This document shows positions 35,253 to 42,896 of a stretch of 64,000 bases of DNA, one piece after another. Location: assembly GCF_003096015.2 (NCBI RefSeq), contig NZ_CP029185.2, positions 588,501-652,500 on the forward strand, in the 5' to 3' direction. Position numbers and translations under genes: made by a program. How positions within the stretch are numbered: the stretch's first letter is position 1; every line of letters begins with the position of its first letter. This stretch comes from Limnobaculum parvum (GTDB taxonomy: Bacteria; Pseudomonadota; Gammaproteobacteria; Enterobacterales; Enterobacteriaceae). A model generated the notes under the pieces. The model did not search any database. It had not been told where the DNA came from and saw only the letters and a list, made by a program, of their open reading frames with translations.

Positions 35253-35909
35253 ATGACTCATCCTTTACCTATGCTACAGGTTGCGTTAGATAACCAGACG
35301 TTGGACCATGCCTACCAAACGACCCGCCTGATTGCTGAAGAGGTTGATATCATTGAGGTAGGAACCATTTTATGTGTCGGCGAGGGGGTTCGTGCTGTAC
35401 GCGATCTTAAGGCGCTTTACCCTCATAAAATTGTGTTGGCCGATGCCAAAATTGCTGATGCCGGAAAAATCCTCTCTCGTATGTGTTTTGAAGCTAATGC
35501 TGATTGGGTTACGGTCATTTGTTGTGCAGATATTAATACCGCCAAAGGGGCTCTGGAAGTTGCTAAAGAGTTCAGTGGCGATGTTCAGATCGAGTTGACC
35601 GGATATTGGACTTGGGAGCAGGCACAGGAATGGTATCAGGCAGGGATTCAACAAGTGGTATATCACCGCAGTCGTGATGCCCAGGCTGCTGGTGTGGCAT
35701 GGGGGCAAGCAGATATTCAAGCAGTTCAGCGGTTGTCTGATATGGGCTTTAAAGTGACAGTGACCGGAGGATTGGCACTAGAGGATTTACCCCTGTTTAA
35801 AGGGATACCGATCCATGTCTTTATTGCTGGTCGTAGCATTCGTGATGCAGCAGATCCGGTAGAGGCTGCTCGTCAGTTTAAACGTTCAATCGCTCAGATC
35901 TGGAGTTAA
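35253..35909 (+). CDS. ulaD: 3-keto-L-gulonate-6-phosphate decarboxylase
   Basis: TIM-barrel enzyme of the orotidine-5'-phosphate decarboxylase superfamily; forms L-xylulose 5-phosphate and CO2. The active-site motif is VLADAKIADAGKI (DxKxxD), and the phosphate-binding end includes TVTGGLALEDLPLFKG and FIAGRSIRDAADP. 218 residues, close to E. coli (216). An AAAAGGA site precedes the ATG. Confidence 0.96.
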   Translation: MTHPLPMLQVALDNQTLDHAYQTTRLIAEEVDIIEVGTILCVGEGVRAVRDLKALYPHKIVLADAKIADAGKILSRMCFEANADWVTVICCADINTAKGALEVAKEFSGDVQIELTGYWTWEQAQEWYQAGIQQVVYHRSRDAQAAGVAWGQADIQAVQRLSDMGFKVTVTGGLALEDLPLFKGIPIHVFIAGRSIRDAADPVEAARQFKRSIAQIWS

Positions 35910-35918
35910 GGAAACGCT

Positions 35919-36779
35919 ATGCTGCAAAAAGCCGTGCCTTTAGGGATTTACGAAAAAGCCTTGCCGGCGGGTGAGGACTGGCTAAGTCGCCTGCAGTTAG
36001 CGGCAGAGCTGGAGTTCGACTTTGTTGAAATGTCAGTAGATGAAAGTGATATCCGACTGGCTCGGCTTGACTGGAACAGCGAGCAGCGTTTGTCGTTGGT
36101 TAATGCTATTGCCATGACGGGAATACGAGTTCCCTCTATGTGCTTGAGTGCTCACCGTCGTTTTCCTCTTGGTTCAGAAGATGATGCTATACGCAATCAA
36201 GGGTTAGAAATCATGAGTAAGGCGATACGGCTGGCTCAAGATGTCGGTATTCGGGTGATTCAACTGGCTGGTTATGATGTTTATTACCAACAAGCTAATA
36301 ATGAAACCCGTGAGCGCTTTAGGGATGGGCTGAAACTGGCTGTAGACATGGCTAGTCGTGCTCAGGTGACATTGGCAATGGAGATAATGGATTATCCGTT
36401 GATGAACTCCATCAGCAAAGCGATGGGATATGCCCATTATCTAAATAACCCTTGGTTTCAACTCTATCCAGATATTGGGAATCTATCTGCTTGGGATAAT
36501 GATGTGCAGATGGAGCTGAAAGCAGGAAGTGGTCATATTGTTGCGGTACATATTAAAGATACTTTGCCGGGGGTATTTAAGAATGTCCCTTTTGGTACGG
36601 GTGTTGTTGATTTTGAAAGCTGTTTTAGGACGTTGAAGGAAAGTGGTTACAGTGGGCCATACTTGATAGAGATGTGGAGTGAGACTGCTGTCGATCCTGT
36701 GAAAGAGGTAAAGGCTGCGCGAGATTGGGTTAAGCAACGAATGCTAAATGCGGGTTTACTGATGGAGGCAACCGTCTGA
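35919..36779 (+). CDS. ulaE: L-ribulose/L-xylulose-5-phosphate 3-epimerase UlaE
   Basis: TIM-barrel epimerase turning L-xylulose 5-phosphate into L-ribulose 5-phosphate. Family segments: DFVEMSVDESDIRLARLDW, LAGYDVYYQQANNETRERF and YLIEMWSETAVDPVKEV with the metal ligands. 286 residues. Its stop codon overlaps the ulaF start (TGATG). Confidence 0.96.
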   Translation: MLQKAVPLGIYEKALPAGEDWLSRLQLAAELEFDFVEMSVDESDIRLARLDWNSEQRLSLVNAIAMTGIRVPSMCLSAHRRFPLGSEDDAIRNQGLEIMSKAIRLAQDVGIRVIQLAGYDVYYQQANNETRERFRDGLKLAVDMASRAQVTLAMEIMDYPLMNSISKAMGYAHYLNNPWFQLYPDIGNLSAWDNDVQMELKAGSGHIVAVHIKDTLPGVFKNVPFGTGVVDFESCFRTLKESGYSGPYLIEMWSETAVDPVKEVKAARDWVKQRMLNAGLLMEATV

Positions 36780-37468
36780 TGAAACGGCTAAAACAGCAGG
36801 TATATGAAGCGAATATGGATTTGCCTCGTTATGGTCTGGTGACATTTACTTGGGGAAATGTCAGTGCTATCGATCGTGAGCGGCAACTGGTCGTTATTAA
36901 GCCCAGCGGTATAGCCTATGAACAGATGAAAGTTGAGGATATGGTAACGGTTAATCTTCATGGAGAGGTTGTGGAAGGGGGCTATAAACCCTCTTCCGAT
37001 ACAGTGACTCACCTTGAGCTTTATCGTTGCTATGACCAACTCGGGGGGATTGTTCATACTCATTCTACTTATGCAACAGCTTGGGCGCAGGCGGGAATGC
37101 CAATACCTGCTTTGGGTACAACACATGCTGATTACTTTTCTGGTGATATCCCCTGTACCCGGGCATTAACCGCCGATGAGGTCAATAGTGAGTATGAACT
37201 TAACACAGGAAAGGTCATTGCTGAGACGGTAGGGAAAGTTAATCCTTTATACATTCCGGGTATCGTTGTTTATCAACACGGGCCTTTTACTTGGGGAAAA
37301 GATGCCGATGAAGCGGTGCATAATGCTGTCGTTATGGAAGAAGTGGCAAAAATGGCTTGGATAGCCAGTAGTATTAATCCTCATAGACGAAAAATAGATA
37401 ACTATTTATTAAATAAACATTTTTTAAGAAAGCATGGTCCAAGTGCTTATTATGGTCAGTCAAAGTAG
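36779..37468 (+). CDS. ulaF: L-ribulose-5-phosphate 4-epimerase UlaF
   Basis: Zinc aldolase-type epimerase giving D-xylulose 5-phosphate for the pentose phosphate pathway. Substrate motif GNVSAIDRERQLVVIKPSG and zinc motif VHTHSTYATAWA are present; the catalytic region continues to QHGPFTWGKDADEAVHNAVV. 229 residues. Last gene of ulaABCDEF, followed by a strong terminator. Confidence 0.96.
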   Translation: MKRLKQQVYEANMDLPRYGLVTFTWGNVSAIDRERQLVVIKPSGIAYEQMKVEDMVTVNLHGEVVEGGYKPSSDTVTHLELYRCYDQLGGIVHTHSTYATAWAQAGMPIPALGTTHADYFSGDIPCTRALTADEVNSEYELNTGKVIAETVGKVNPLYIPGIVVYQHGPFTWGKDADEAVHNAVVMEEVAKMAWIASSINPHRRKIDNYLLNKHFLRKHGPSAYYGQSK

Positions 37469-37501
37469 GCCATCTATTTTTCAGTGTGTGGAATGAGCAT
37501 T

Positions 37502-37565
37502 TTCCGATCGAAATAAGTTGAGTATCTTTATTGATACTATCAATGAGTTCGGTCGGAATTTTTTT
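37502..37565 (+). terminator. Terminator of the ula operon
   Basis: TTCCGATCGAA (37502-37512) pairs with TTCGGTCGGAA (37548-37558) with one G-U pair, followed by seven T. The loop contains a further AGTATC/GATACT hairpin. Clear intrinsic terminator 34 bases after ulaF. Confidence 0.88.
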
Positions 37566-37808
37566 GATTAATATGATTTTGGTTTATACAGTTCGTTGAG
37601 TTTGCCAGCCCTAAATCTTTATCAAGATAGCGTCAGATTCATACGAAATTTGACTGCTGCGATATGCTTCTAAAAGAAATGTAAGTTATATCATCAGATC
37701 TCTTTTCTGAGCGAAACATATTCCACCCGTATAATCGGTCTCTTCTTATTTATCCGCTTATGTCATTAGATTACACAGGGCTTGTGGTAACTGTGTTTAA
37801 TTATTTTT

Positions 37809-37853
37809 ACACACAGATACATACAAGCATTGTTTTTGTGTGTATCTGTGTGT
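37809..37853. promoter_or_regulatory. Inverted-repeat operator candidate of hicAB
   Basis: ACACACAGATACA (37809-37821) and its perfect complement TGTATCTGTGTGT (37841-37853) are separated by 19 bases and end 21 bases before the hicA start. HicB-type antitoxins bind such repeats across their own promoter. The remaining 240 bases back to the ula terminator show no gene. Confidence 0.6.
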
Positions 37854-37874
37854 ATATTGATATGGAAGTGATAA

Positions 37875-38057
37875 ATGAAATCATCGGATTTGATTAAAGA
37901 ACTTCGGGCTGCTGGGTGTGAATGGCGGCGGCATAATGGAGGAAGCCACCAGATATGGTGGTCTCCGATAACGAAAAAAACATTTCCAGTCCCTCATCCT
38001 AAAAAGAATTTGCCTGAGGGCACCGTTAGATCGATCAAAAGAGCGGCTGGAATTTAG
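37875..38057 (+). CDS. hicA: Type II toxin HicA (mRNA interferase)
   Basis: Small double-stranded-RNA-binding-fold toxin. 60 residues, family size. N-terminal MKSSDLIKELRAAGCEW, catalytic His25 in HNGGSHQIWW, and GTVRSIKRAAGI at the C-terminus, all typical. GGAAG ribosome site before the ATG. Toxin precedes antitoxin, the usual hicAB order. Confidence 0.94.
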   Translation: MKSSDLIKELRAAGCEWRRHNGGSHQIWWSPITKKTFPVPHPKKNLPEGTVRSIKRAAGI

Positions 38058-38075
38058 GTTTTATCAGGAGGCTAT

Positions 38076-38516
38076 ATGTTATTTTCTATTGCTGTTGAAG
38101 TACCACAAGATGAGCAGACGGCTTATGGTCTAACTGTGCCTGCTTTATGTAACGAAGATTATGGCTGTTTTTCTGCGGCAGACTGCGTAGAAGATGTGGC
38201 CGGAATGGCCCGGGAGGCCATTTTACTCACCATCACTGATATGATTGAATCAGGGCGCTATTCTTTAGCGCAAATTAAAGATCTTGGTCCGTTGGTTTAT
38301 CAGAAAACCCATACTGAATTTGATGGACAACAATGGTTTGTGATTGAGGTTGATTTGTCGGAGCTGGAAGGAAAACCACAGCGGATTAATATTTCGCTAC
38401 CGGATGTGTTAATTCGTCGAATTGATTCACGTGTTAAAACTCAGGATGATTACCGCGACCGTAGCCATTTTCTGGCCGTTGCGGCAAAAAATGAATTATT
38501 AAGGATGGAAGGGTAA
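38076..38516 (+). CDS. hicB: Type II antitoxin HicB
   Basis: Antitoxin with a degenerate RNase-H-like N-terminal half (FSIAVEVPQDEQTAYGLTVPA, CFSAADCVEDVAGMAREA) and a C-terminal ribbon-helix-helix segment (RINISLPDVLIRRIDSRV). 146 residues. Strong AGGAGG site; 18 bases after hicA. Confidence 0.93.
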   Translation: MLFSIAVEVPQDEQTAYGLTVPALCNEDYGCFSAADCVEDVAGMAREAILLTITDMIESGRYSLAQIKDLGPLVYQKTHTEFDGQQWFVIEVDLSELEGKPQRINISLPDVLIRRIDSRVKTQDDYRDRSHFLAVAAKNELLRMEG

Positions 38517-38544
38517 TCCTCCCCAGTCATATTCCCGGGGAGGA
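38517..38544. terminator. Convergent hairpin between hicB and the ketopantoate-reductase-like gene
   Basis: TCCTCCCC (38517-38524) pairs with GGGGAGGA (38537-38544) around a 12-base loop; lies in the 43-base gap between convergent stops and can serve both transcripts. Confidence 0.65.
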
Positions 38545-38559
38545 GACTTACTCATTAGC

Positions 38560-39489
38560 TTAAACTGCGGAACGTTGTAACTCATAAGATTTCAAGTGAG
38601 TGTAAGCCGCTCGCAGGCGTATCAGGCTATTTGGATCGATACCGGACTGTTGAGCGCGGAACAATAGATCGCCAACAATATGGTCAGCTTCAATACGTGA
38701 GCCATTTTGTAAATCACGATACATTGATGCGGTTAGCTTAGAGCCTGGTTCTGTTAACATCTTATGGGCTCGTTCTACGTCGGGAGCATAGCCCGCTTTG
38801 AGCGCTATGTTTCTTATTTCTTCAATCAACATGAGAATAAATGTCTTACCATCCGGTGAGGCAATAATATCGCCAATGGGTGCGCGCATTAAACAAGTAC
38901 TGGATGCCAGAGAGGCAAGGAACAGCCACTTCTCCCACATTGCCAGTAGAATATTCTCGCTATGCTCAGACTGAAAATCAGTTTGTTTGAAAATGTGAGC
39001 AATCCGGCTGGTTCTATCACTTTTGGTGCCGTTTAATTCACCAAAAATGATGTTATGGATAGGCGTCATGCGATAGATAGTGCCATCGGCTTCAACGGTA
39101 GAAACGATATTACATAATCCACCCAGAACTTTTTTGCTACCAAAAGCCTGTTCTAACACTTGAATGTGACGCATCCCATTGAGTAGCGGTAGGATAGCGG
39201 TATCAGGACCTACTGCTGGGGAAAAAGAATCAATGGCATTCTCCAGATCGTAGGCCTTGCAACTAAGCAGGATGAGGTCGTAAGGATGGCTAATTTCCTC
39301 CGTGGTAACTAATTGAGGAGAAGGGAACGAGATTAGCTGATTTCCCGGATTTTTAATGATTAATCCACTTTGTTTTAATTTTTGTGCTCGGGCAGGTCGA
39401 ACCAAAAAGGTCACATCTTGCCCTGATTCCAGCAGTTTACCGCCAAAGTACCCACCAACGGCTCCGGCCCCTACGATAAGAATTCGCAT
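38560..39489 (-). CDS. Ketopantoate reductase-family protein (PanE/ApbA-like)
   Basis: NADPH-dependent 2-oxoacid reductase family; true PanE makes pantoate, but many paralogues act elsewhere. Start at ATG 39489 (MRILIVGAGAVGGYFGGKLL) after a GAGGATG site. The Rossmann motif GAGAVGGYFGG, LLSCKAYDLENAID (catalytic-type Lys), PLLNGMRHI and a C-terminal helical domain with SKLTASMYRDLQNGSRIEAD are all family features. 309 residues. Stand-alone gene; whether it is the pantothenate enzyme or a paralogue cannot be told here. Confidence 0.8.
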   Translation of the reverse strand: MRILIVGAGAVGGYFGGKLLESGQDVTFLVRPARAQKLKQSGLIIKNPGNQLISFPSPQLVTTEEISHPYDLILLSCKAYDLENAIDSFSPAVGPDTAILPLLNGMRHIQVLEQAFGSKKVLGGLCNIVSTVEADGTIYRMTPIHNIIFGELNGTKSDRTSRIAHIFKQTDFQSEHSENILLAMWEKWLFLASLASSTCLMRAPIGDIIASPDGKTFILMLIEEIRNIALKAGYAPDVERAHKMLTEPGSKLTASMYRDLQNGSRIEADHIVGDLLFRAQQSGIDPNSLIRLRAAYTHLKSYELQRSAV

Positions 39490-39724
39490 ATAACATCCTC
39501 GGTCTGATAGATGATTAATCATGTTGTGAAATGAGAATAGCGTGTCAGGTATTTAGAATAGATCGAAAAAACATTTCGTGACATCACTTCTATAAGATAT
39601 TCGAACAATATAAATAGTGAATTCTGGTCAAAGAGTTAACGCTTAATAATTTACTAAGAATTACTCCCTACACTTTACGATCATATAGATAAAAATCGCT
39701 TCACACTCTCTACCGGATAATTTA

Positions 39725-40441
39725 ATGGCAGCCAGCAAACAGACTCAGGTCATCCATGGCGGTACTCAGATATTGCCATCTTCTTTTTATATACGTCAGG
39801 TTCTATTTCTGTTGGCAGCAGCCGTACTTTTTTTAGGGCTCTCTTGGCACGATAGGCTCGATTTTTGGATCACTGGTCAGTGGTATCAGGTTGAAACGCA
39901 CTCATTTCCTATGAAAGACAACGCCTGGTTGGAGTTGATTAATCATAAATTGCTTAAATTTTCGATTATTGCATCTGCCGTTGTTGCTCTGTTTTGGGGG
40001 ATATACCGTAAAAATCCTCGTTTAATTGTGGCGATGATATTACTTGGTATTGGGACTGCCGTGGTTGGTATTTTAAAAGCATCGAGTATTCATTCATGTC
40101 CCTGGAGTCTAAGTGAGTTTGGTGGGCAGGCGGCCTACCTTCATTTGTTTGAATCTGTTTCTAGCGGAGTGAATCCCGGACCAGGAAAATGTTTTCCTGG
40201 AGGTCACTCATCGTGTGGATTTGCCGTTATGGCGCTGTTTTTTTTGTTTTATCCAGAACGGCCCAAATTGGCATGGTGTTGTTGGTGGCTGGGTATTTTT
40301 CTTGGGATGGTTATGGGGTACGGGCAAGTTATGAGAGGTGCCCATTTTCTTTCTCATAACCTTTGGGCGGGCTGGTGGGTGTGGTTAAGCCAACTTGTGT
40401 GCTATTGGTTGGTTGAGCGCATTACGTTATGGCGAAAATAG
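39725..40441 (+). CDS. PAP2-family membrane phosphatase
   Basis: Inner-membrane acid phosphatase of the PAP2 superfamily with about six membrane helices. The three PAP2 signature regions are visible in altered form: KASSIHSCPW (motif 1, with Cys-Pro), PGGHSSCGFAV (motif 2, catalytic His) and VMRGAHFLSHNLWAGWW (motif 3, nucleophile His). The last Asp of motif 3 is replaced by Asn. This variant resembles lipid-A or phospholipid-phosphatase relatives near phosphoethanolamine transferases; no such gene is adjacent. 238 residues; ybjG follows after 24 bases. Confidence 0.75.
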   Translation: MAASKQTQVIHGGTQILPSSFYIRQVLFLLAAAVLFLGLSWHDRLDFWITGQWYQVETHSFPMKDNAWLELINHKLLKFSIIASAVVALFWGIYRKNPRLIVAMILLGIGTAVVGILKASSIHSCPWSLSEFGGQAAYLHLFESVSSGVNPGPGKCFPGGHSSCGFAVMALFFLFYPERPKLAWCCWWLGIFLGMVMGYGQVMRGAHFLSHNLWAGWWVWLSQLVCYWLVERITLWRK

Positions 40442-40465
40442 TGCCATTAAGAGCGAGTGTGATGT

Positions 40466-41053
40466 ATGGAAAATTTTAACTATCAATTATTTATGATGAT
40501 AAATGTCACGCCAAATTCTCCCTTTTGGCTGATTAATGTCGCTGAGTTTTTGGCGAAACAGGCGATAGATATTATACCGATTGTATTGTTGATTGCATGG
40601 CTATGGGTACCTCGCCGTGAACTGGTGATAAAAACGCTTATTGCGCTGGCATTCGGTGTCATATTAGCCAAAGCGCTGGGAACAATTTTTCCGCACGTTC
40701 GCCCGTTTATTCAGGGAGTTGGCTATCAGCTACTGGACCATAGTAATACGCCCTCTTTTCCAAGTAACCACGGTACGGGAGCGTTTACATTTGCGTTGGC
40801 ATTTCTGTTTTGGGGTCGTCTAGGTATTGGCATGTTCTTTATGGCATGGGCATTGGGTATTGCATGGTCTCGGGTCTATTTAGGTGTTCATTGGCCTATG
40901 GATATGGCTGGTGCGCTTATAGTGGGGTTGATTTCTTGCTTCCTGACGCAATGGGTTTGGTCGCTGTGGGGAAAGCCATTTTTGACCAATTTAGAGAAGA
41001 TATATCATCGAATCTTTATCTTACCAATCAAAAAAAGTTGGGTTAAATATTAG
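40466..41053 (+). CDS. ybjG: Undecaprenyl-diphosphatase YbjG (PAP2 family)
   Basis: Recycles undecaprenyl pyrophosphate to the monophosphate carrier for cell-wall synthesis. 195 residues with PAP2 motifs: LGTIFPHVRPF (motif 1), SFPSNHGTGAFTFALAF (motif 2) and AWSRVYLGVHWPMDMAGAL (motif 3). Reads closely to E. coli YbjG along its length, including the C-terminal LPIKKSWV. It forms a probable two-gene unit with the preceding PAP2 gene. Confidence 0.92.
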   Translation: MENFNYQLFMMINVTPNSPFWLINVAEFLAKQAIDIIPIVLLIAWLWVPRRELVIKTLIALAFGVILAKALGTIFPHVRPFIQGVGYQLLDHSNTPSFPSNHGTGAFTFALAFLFWGRLGIGMFFMAWALGIAWSRVYLGVHWPMDMAGALIVGLISCFLTQWVWSLWGKPFLTNLEKIYHRIFILPIKKSWVKY

Positions 41054-41073
41054 TTAGCCAATGAGCATTAAAA

Positions 41074-41093
41074 CAGGGCCAAGTATGGCCCTG
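41074..41093. terminator. Hairpin after ybjG
   Basis: CAGGGCC (41074-41080) and GGCCCTG (41087-41093) with a 6-base loop, flanked by AAAA on both sides. The U-run is on the minus-strand reading; on the plus strand it is only a stem. Confidence 0.5.
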
Positions 41094-41509
41094 AAAATAG
41101 CTGATGTATTGTTAATAGATTAACCTCGATTTAATTAACAAATGATATCCTCGTATATTTAAATACCCCCACTTTATGCAAGATGACTATAATAAAGTCT
41201 AATCTTATTTGAATGTTTTTGTGGCATTAAACATTCATTATCAATGCATATATCATTATTGCTATAAATTAATTTAATTAATTGATATTTAATAATTAAA
41301 TAATTTAACAGTTATTTCATGACGTAATTTTAAATATATTTGTATGTATATTATCATATATTAATTTCGAATTATAAAAATATAAAAATTTACTATTAAC
41401 CAGTCTGATTTATATCGATAAATATATCTACTCTATTCTGGAATAAATATAAACCGCCCCTACAATTATAATTACGTCATCGGACGTTTTCTAATAAGAG
41501 GTTATTTAT
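41094..41509. promoter_or_regulatory. Very AT-rich upstream region of the lipoprotein gene
   Basis: About 400 bases made mostly of A and T, with long runs such as ATTAATTTAATTAATTG near 41264-41280. No gene. Such sequence is typical of H-NS-silenced promoters in enterobacteria, and it precedes the unusual lipoprotein/TpsB pair. The lipoprotein start has an AGAGG ribosome site. Confidence 0.4.
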
Positions 41510-42820
41510 ATGAGACGGACAAATATTGGCCGCCTGAGCAGAATTGCATTAACCATTATGCTTGTCTGTTCTCTCGCGGCGTGTAGTGGGGGTGGAGGAG
41601 GATCGCTTAGCTCTGCATTTAAAGATAAAGGAAACCAGAACGTTGGCAATAATGGTAGTTCTGGTAGTGATGATAATAGTAGTGCAAATAATGATGGTGG
41701 CAGCACTGGCAATGGCGGTGCTGGAGATAGTGGTGGTAATAACGGAGGAAACAACGGCGGTGGCAATAGTGGAGATAACGGTGGAAATAATGGTGGAGGC
41801 GGTTCTGATATAGCTTCTCCGGCTACCGCTACCGGAAATGTGCTGAATGATGTGGGTGGTGCCGTCAATGGCGTGGGTGACACAGTAAAAAGTGTTGGTG
41901 ATGTCGTTAGTAATGTGACGTTACCGGATGCCGGGGGAGTCGCTGTTCAGGGTACCGTATCGTTGGTTGATTCCGCAGGCAATGCCATTAATGATGTGGG
42001 TAGCGGTATTCAGAATGGCGTTGCCCAGTTAGGTTCAAATCCAAATGCCATCGGCGATACCGTAGCTGGCGTACCAAAAGCAGTCAGTTCATTAGGGGAT
42101 GGGGTTTCTGGCTTAGGTGATACCGTTGCCGCTTTAGGTGAGACCAAATTATTAGGGAATGTTGGTAAAACCGGTGCGTTGGATGTCACTGGTGGCGTGG
42201 TTAATAAGGTTGGTGGTGTCGTTTCTGATGTTGGTGATGGATTAGCGCAAGATCTGACTTCGGGTACTACGGCTAAAGTGACAACCGCATTAACGGGCGT
42301 TGTTACTCCGGTTGTTATCACGACAGAGAATATCACCCAGAAAGTGGGCGATACCACAGGATTAGGTGCCCCTGTTAACACGGTGCTTGGTCAGGTTGGT
42401 ACTGCGGTTGCCAATTTGGGTAATCAGGTCGGTAATACTGCGCCAGCACTAAATGGGATAGGGGATACCGTAGCTAATGTAGGGAAAGCGGTGGGAGATA
42501 CCGGTGGTCTGGTGACTTCAGGATCCGCGCCCTCTAACGGTGGTGTCGTGGGTAATGTGGTTAATACATTGACCAATGCGACATCCGGTGCAACCGGTTC
42601 TGCTGGCGGTGCTTCATCGGGTAACACGGGCAGCGTAGGTGGCTTGGTTGGTGGTGTAGTTAGCGGTGTAACCAATACGGTTAGCGGTATCACTTCGGGT
42701 AATGCCACCGGTGGTACCAATACGAATCCCGTTGGAAGTCTGATTGGGAATGTTACAACAGGGATTGGTGCTGGCGCGGGTATCAGTATCGGTGGAACAC
42801 TAAATAAGTCAGGTAAATAA
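41510..42820 (+). CDS. Gly/Asn/Val-rich repeat lipoprotein, candidate partner of TpsB transporter
   Basis: Not recognised as a characterised protein. The 436-residue product has a Sec/lipoprotein signal (residues 1-25, CSLAAC, Cys25 with Ser at +2). A Gly/Asn/Ser/Asp-rich linker follows (about 26-105). Then comes a long Gly/Val/Asp/Asn/Thr domain (about 108-430) of irregular short repeats built on patterns such as GDTV, VGD and NVG (for instance GLGDTVAALG). There are no aromatic residues to speak of and no cysteine after the lipobox. Glycines are too irregular for a collagen triple helix, and no TPS haemagglutination domain is visible. A TpsB/FhaC-type transporter gene lies 76 bases downstream, suggesting it is a surface-exposed or secreted lipoprotein substrate or a partner. 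Confidence 0.75.
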   Translation: MRRTNIGRLSRIALTIMLVCSLAACSGGGGGSLSSAFKDKGNQNVGNNGSSGSDDNSSANNDGGSTGNGGAGDSGGNNGGNNGGGNSGDNGGNNGGGGSDIASPATATGNVLNDVGGAVNGVGDTVKSVGDVVSNVTLPDAGGVAVQGTVSLVDSAGNAINDVGSGIQNGVAQLGSNPNAIGDTVAGVPKAVSSLGDGVSGLGDTVAALGETKLLGNVGKTGALDVTGGVVNKVGGVVSDVGDGLAQDLTSGTTAKVTTALTGVVTPVVITTENITQKVGDTTGLGAPVNTVLGQVGTAVANLGNQVGNTAPALNGIGDTVANVGKAVGDTGGLVTSGSAPSNGGVVGNVVNTLTNATSGATGSAGGASSGNTGSVGGLVGGVVSGVTNTVSGITSGNATGGTNTNPVGSLIGNVTTGIGAGAGISIGGTLNKSGK

Positions 42821-42841
42821 TCATTTTTAATCATCATGCTT

Positions 42842-42864
42842 AGTGCCCCCTTTTGCGGGGCACT
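42842..42864 (+). terminator. Terminator-like hairpin between lipoprotein and TpsB genes
   Basis: AGTGCCCC (42842-42849) pairs with GGGGCACT (42857-42864) around a 7-base loop, followed by TTAATA. It lies 22 bases after the lipoprotein stop and 33 bases before the TpsB start, so it could make the lipoprotein message more abundant than the transporter message. Confidence 0.65.
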
Positions 42865-42896
42865 TTAATATCTGGGTATGCCACGAGAAATCGATT

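Noticed and set aside
41510..42820. Lipoprotein as a collagen-like protein
   Set aside because: Glycine is frequent but not every third residue over any long stretch, and proline is scarce.
42010..42837. Long open frames on the minus strand across the lipoprotein gene (Pro/Thr/Val-rich)
   Set aside because: They mirror the Gly/Val/Asp codon bias of the real gene; no ribosome sites or recognisable protein features.
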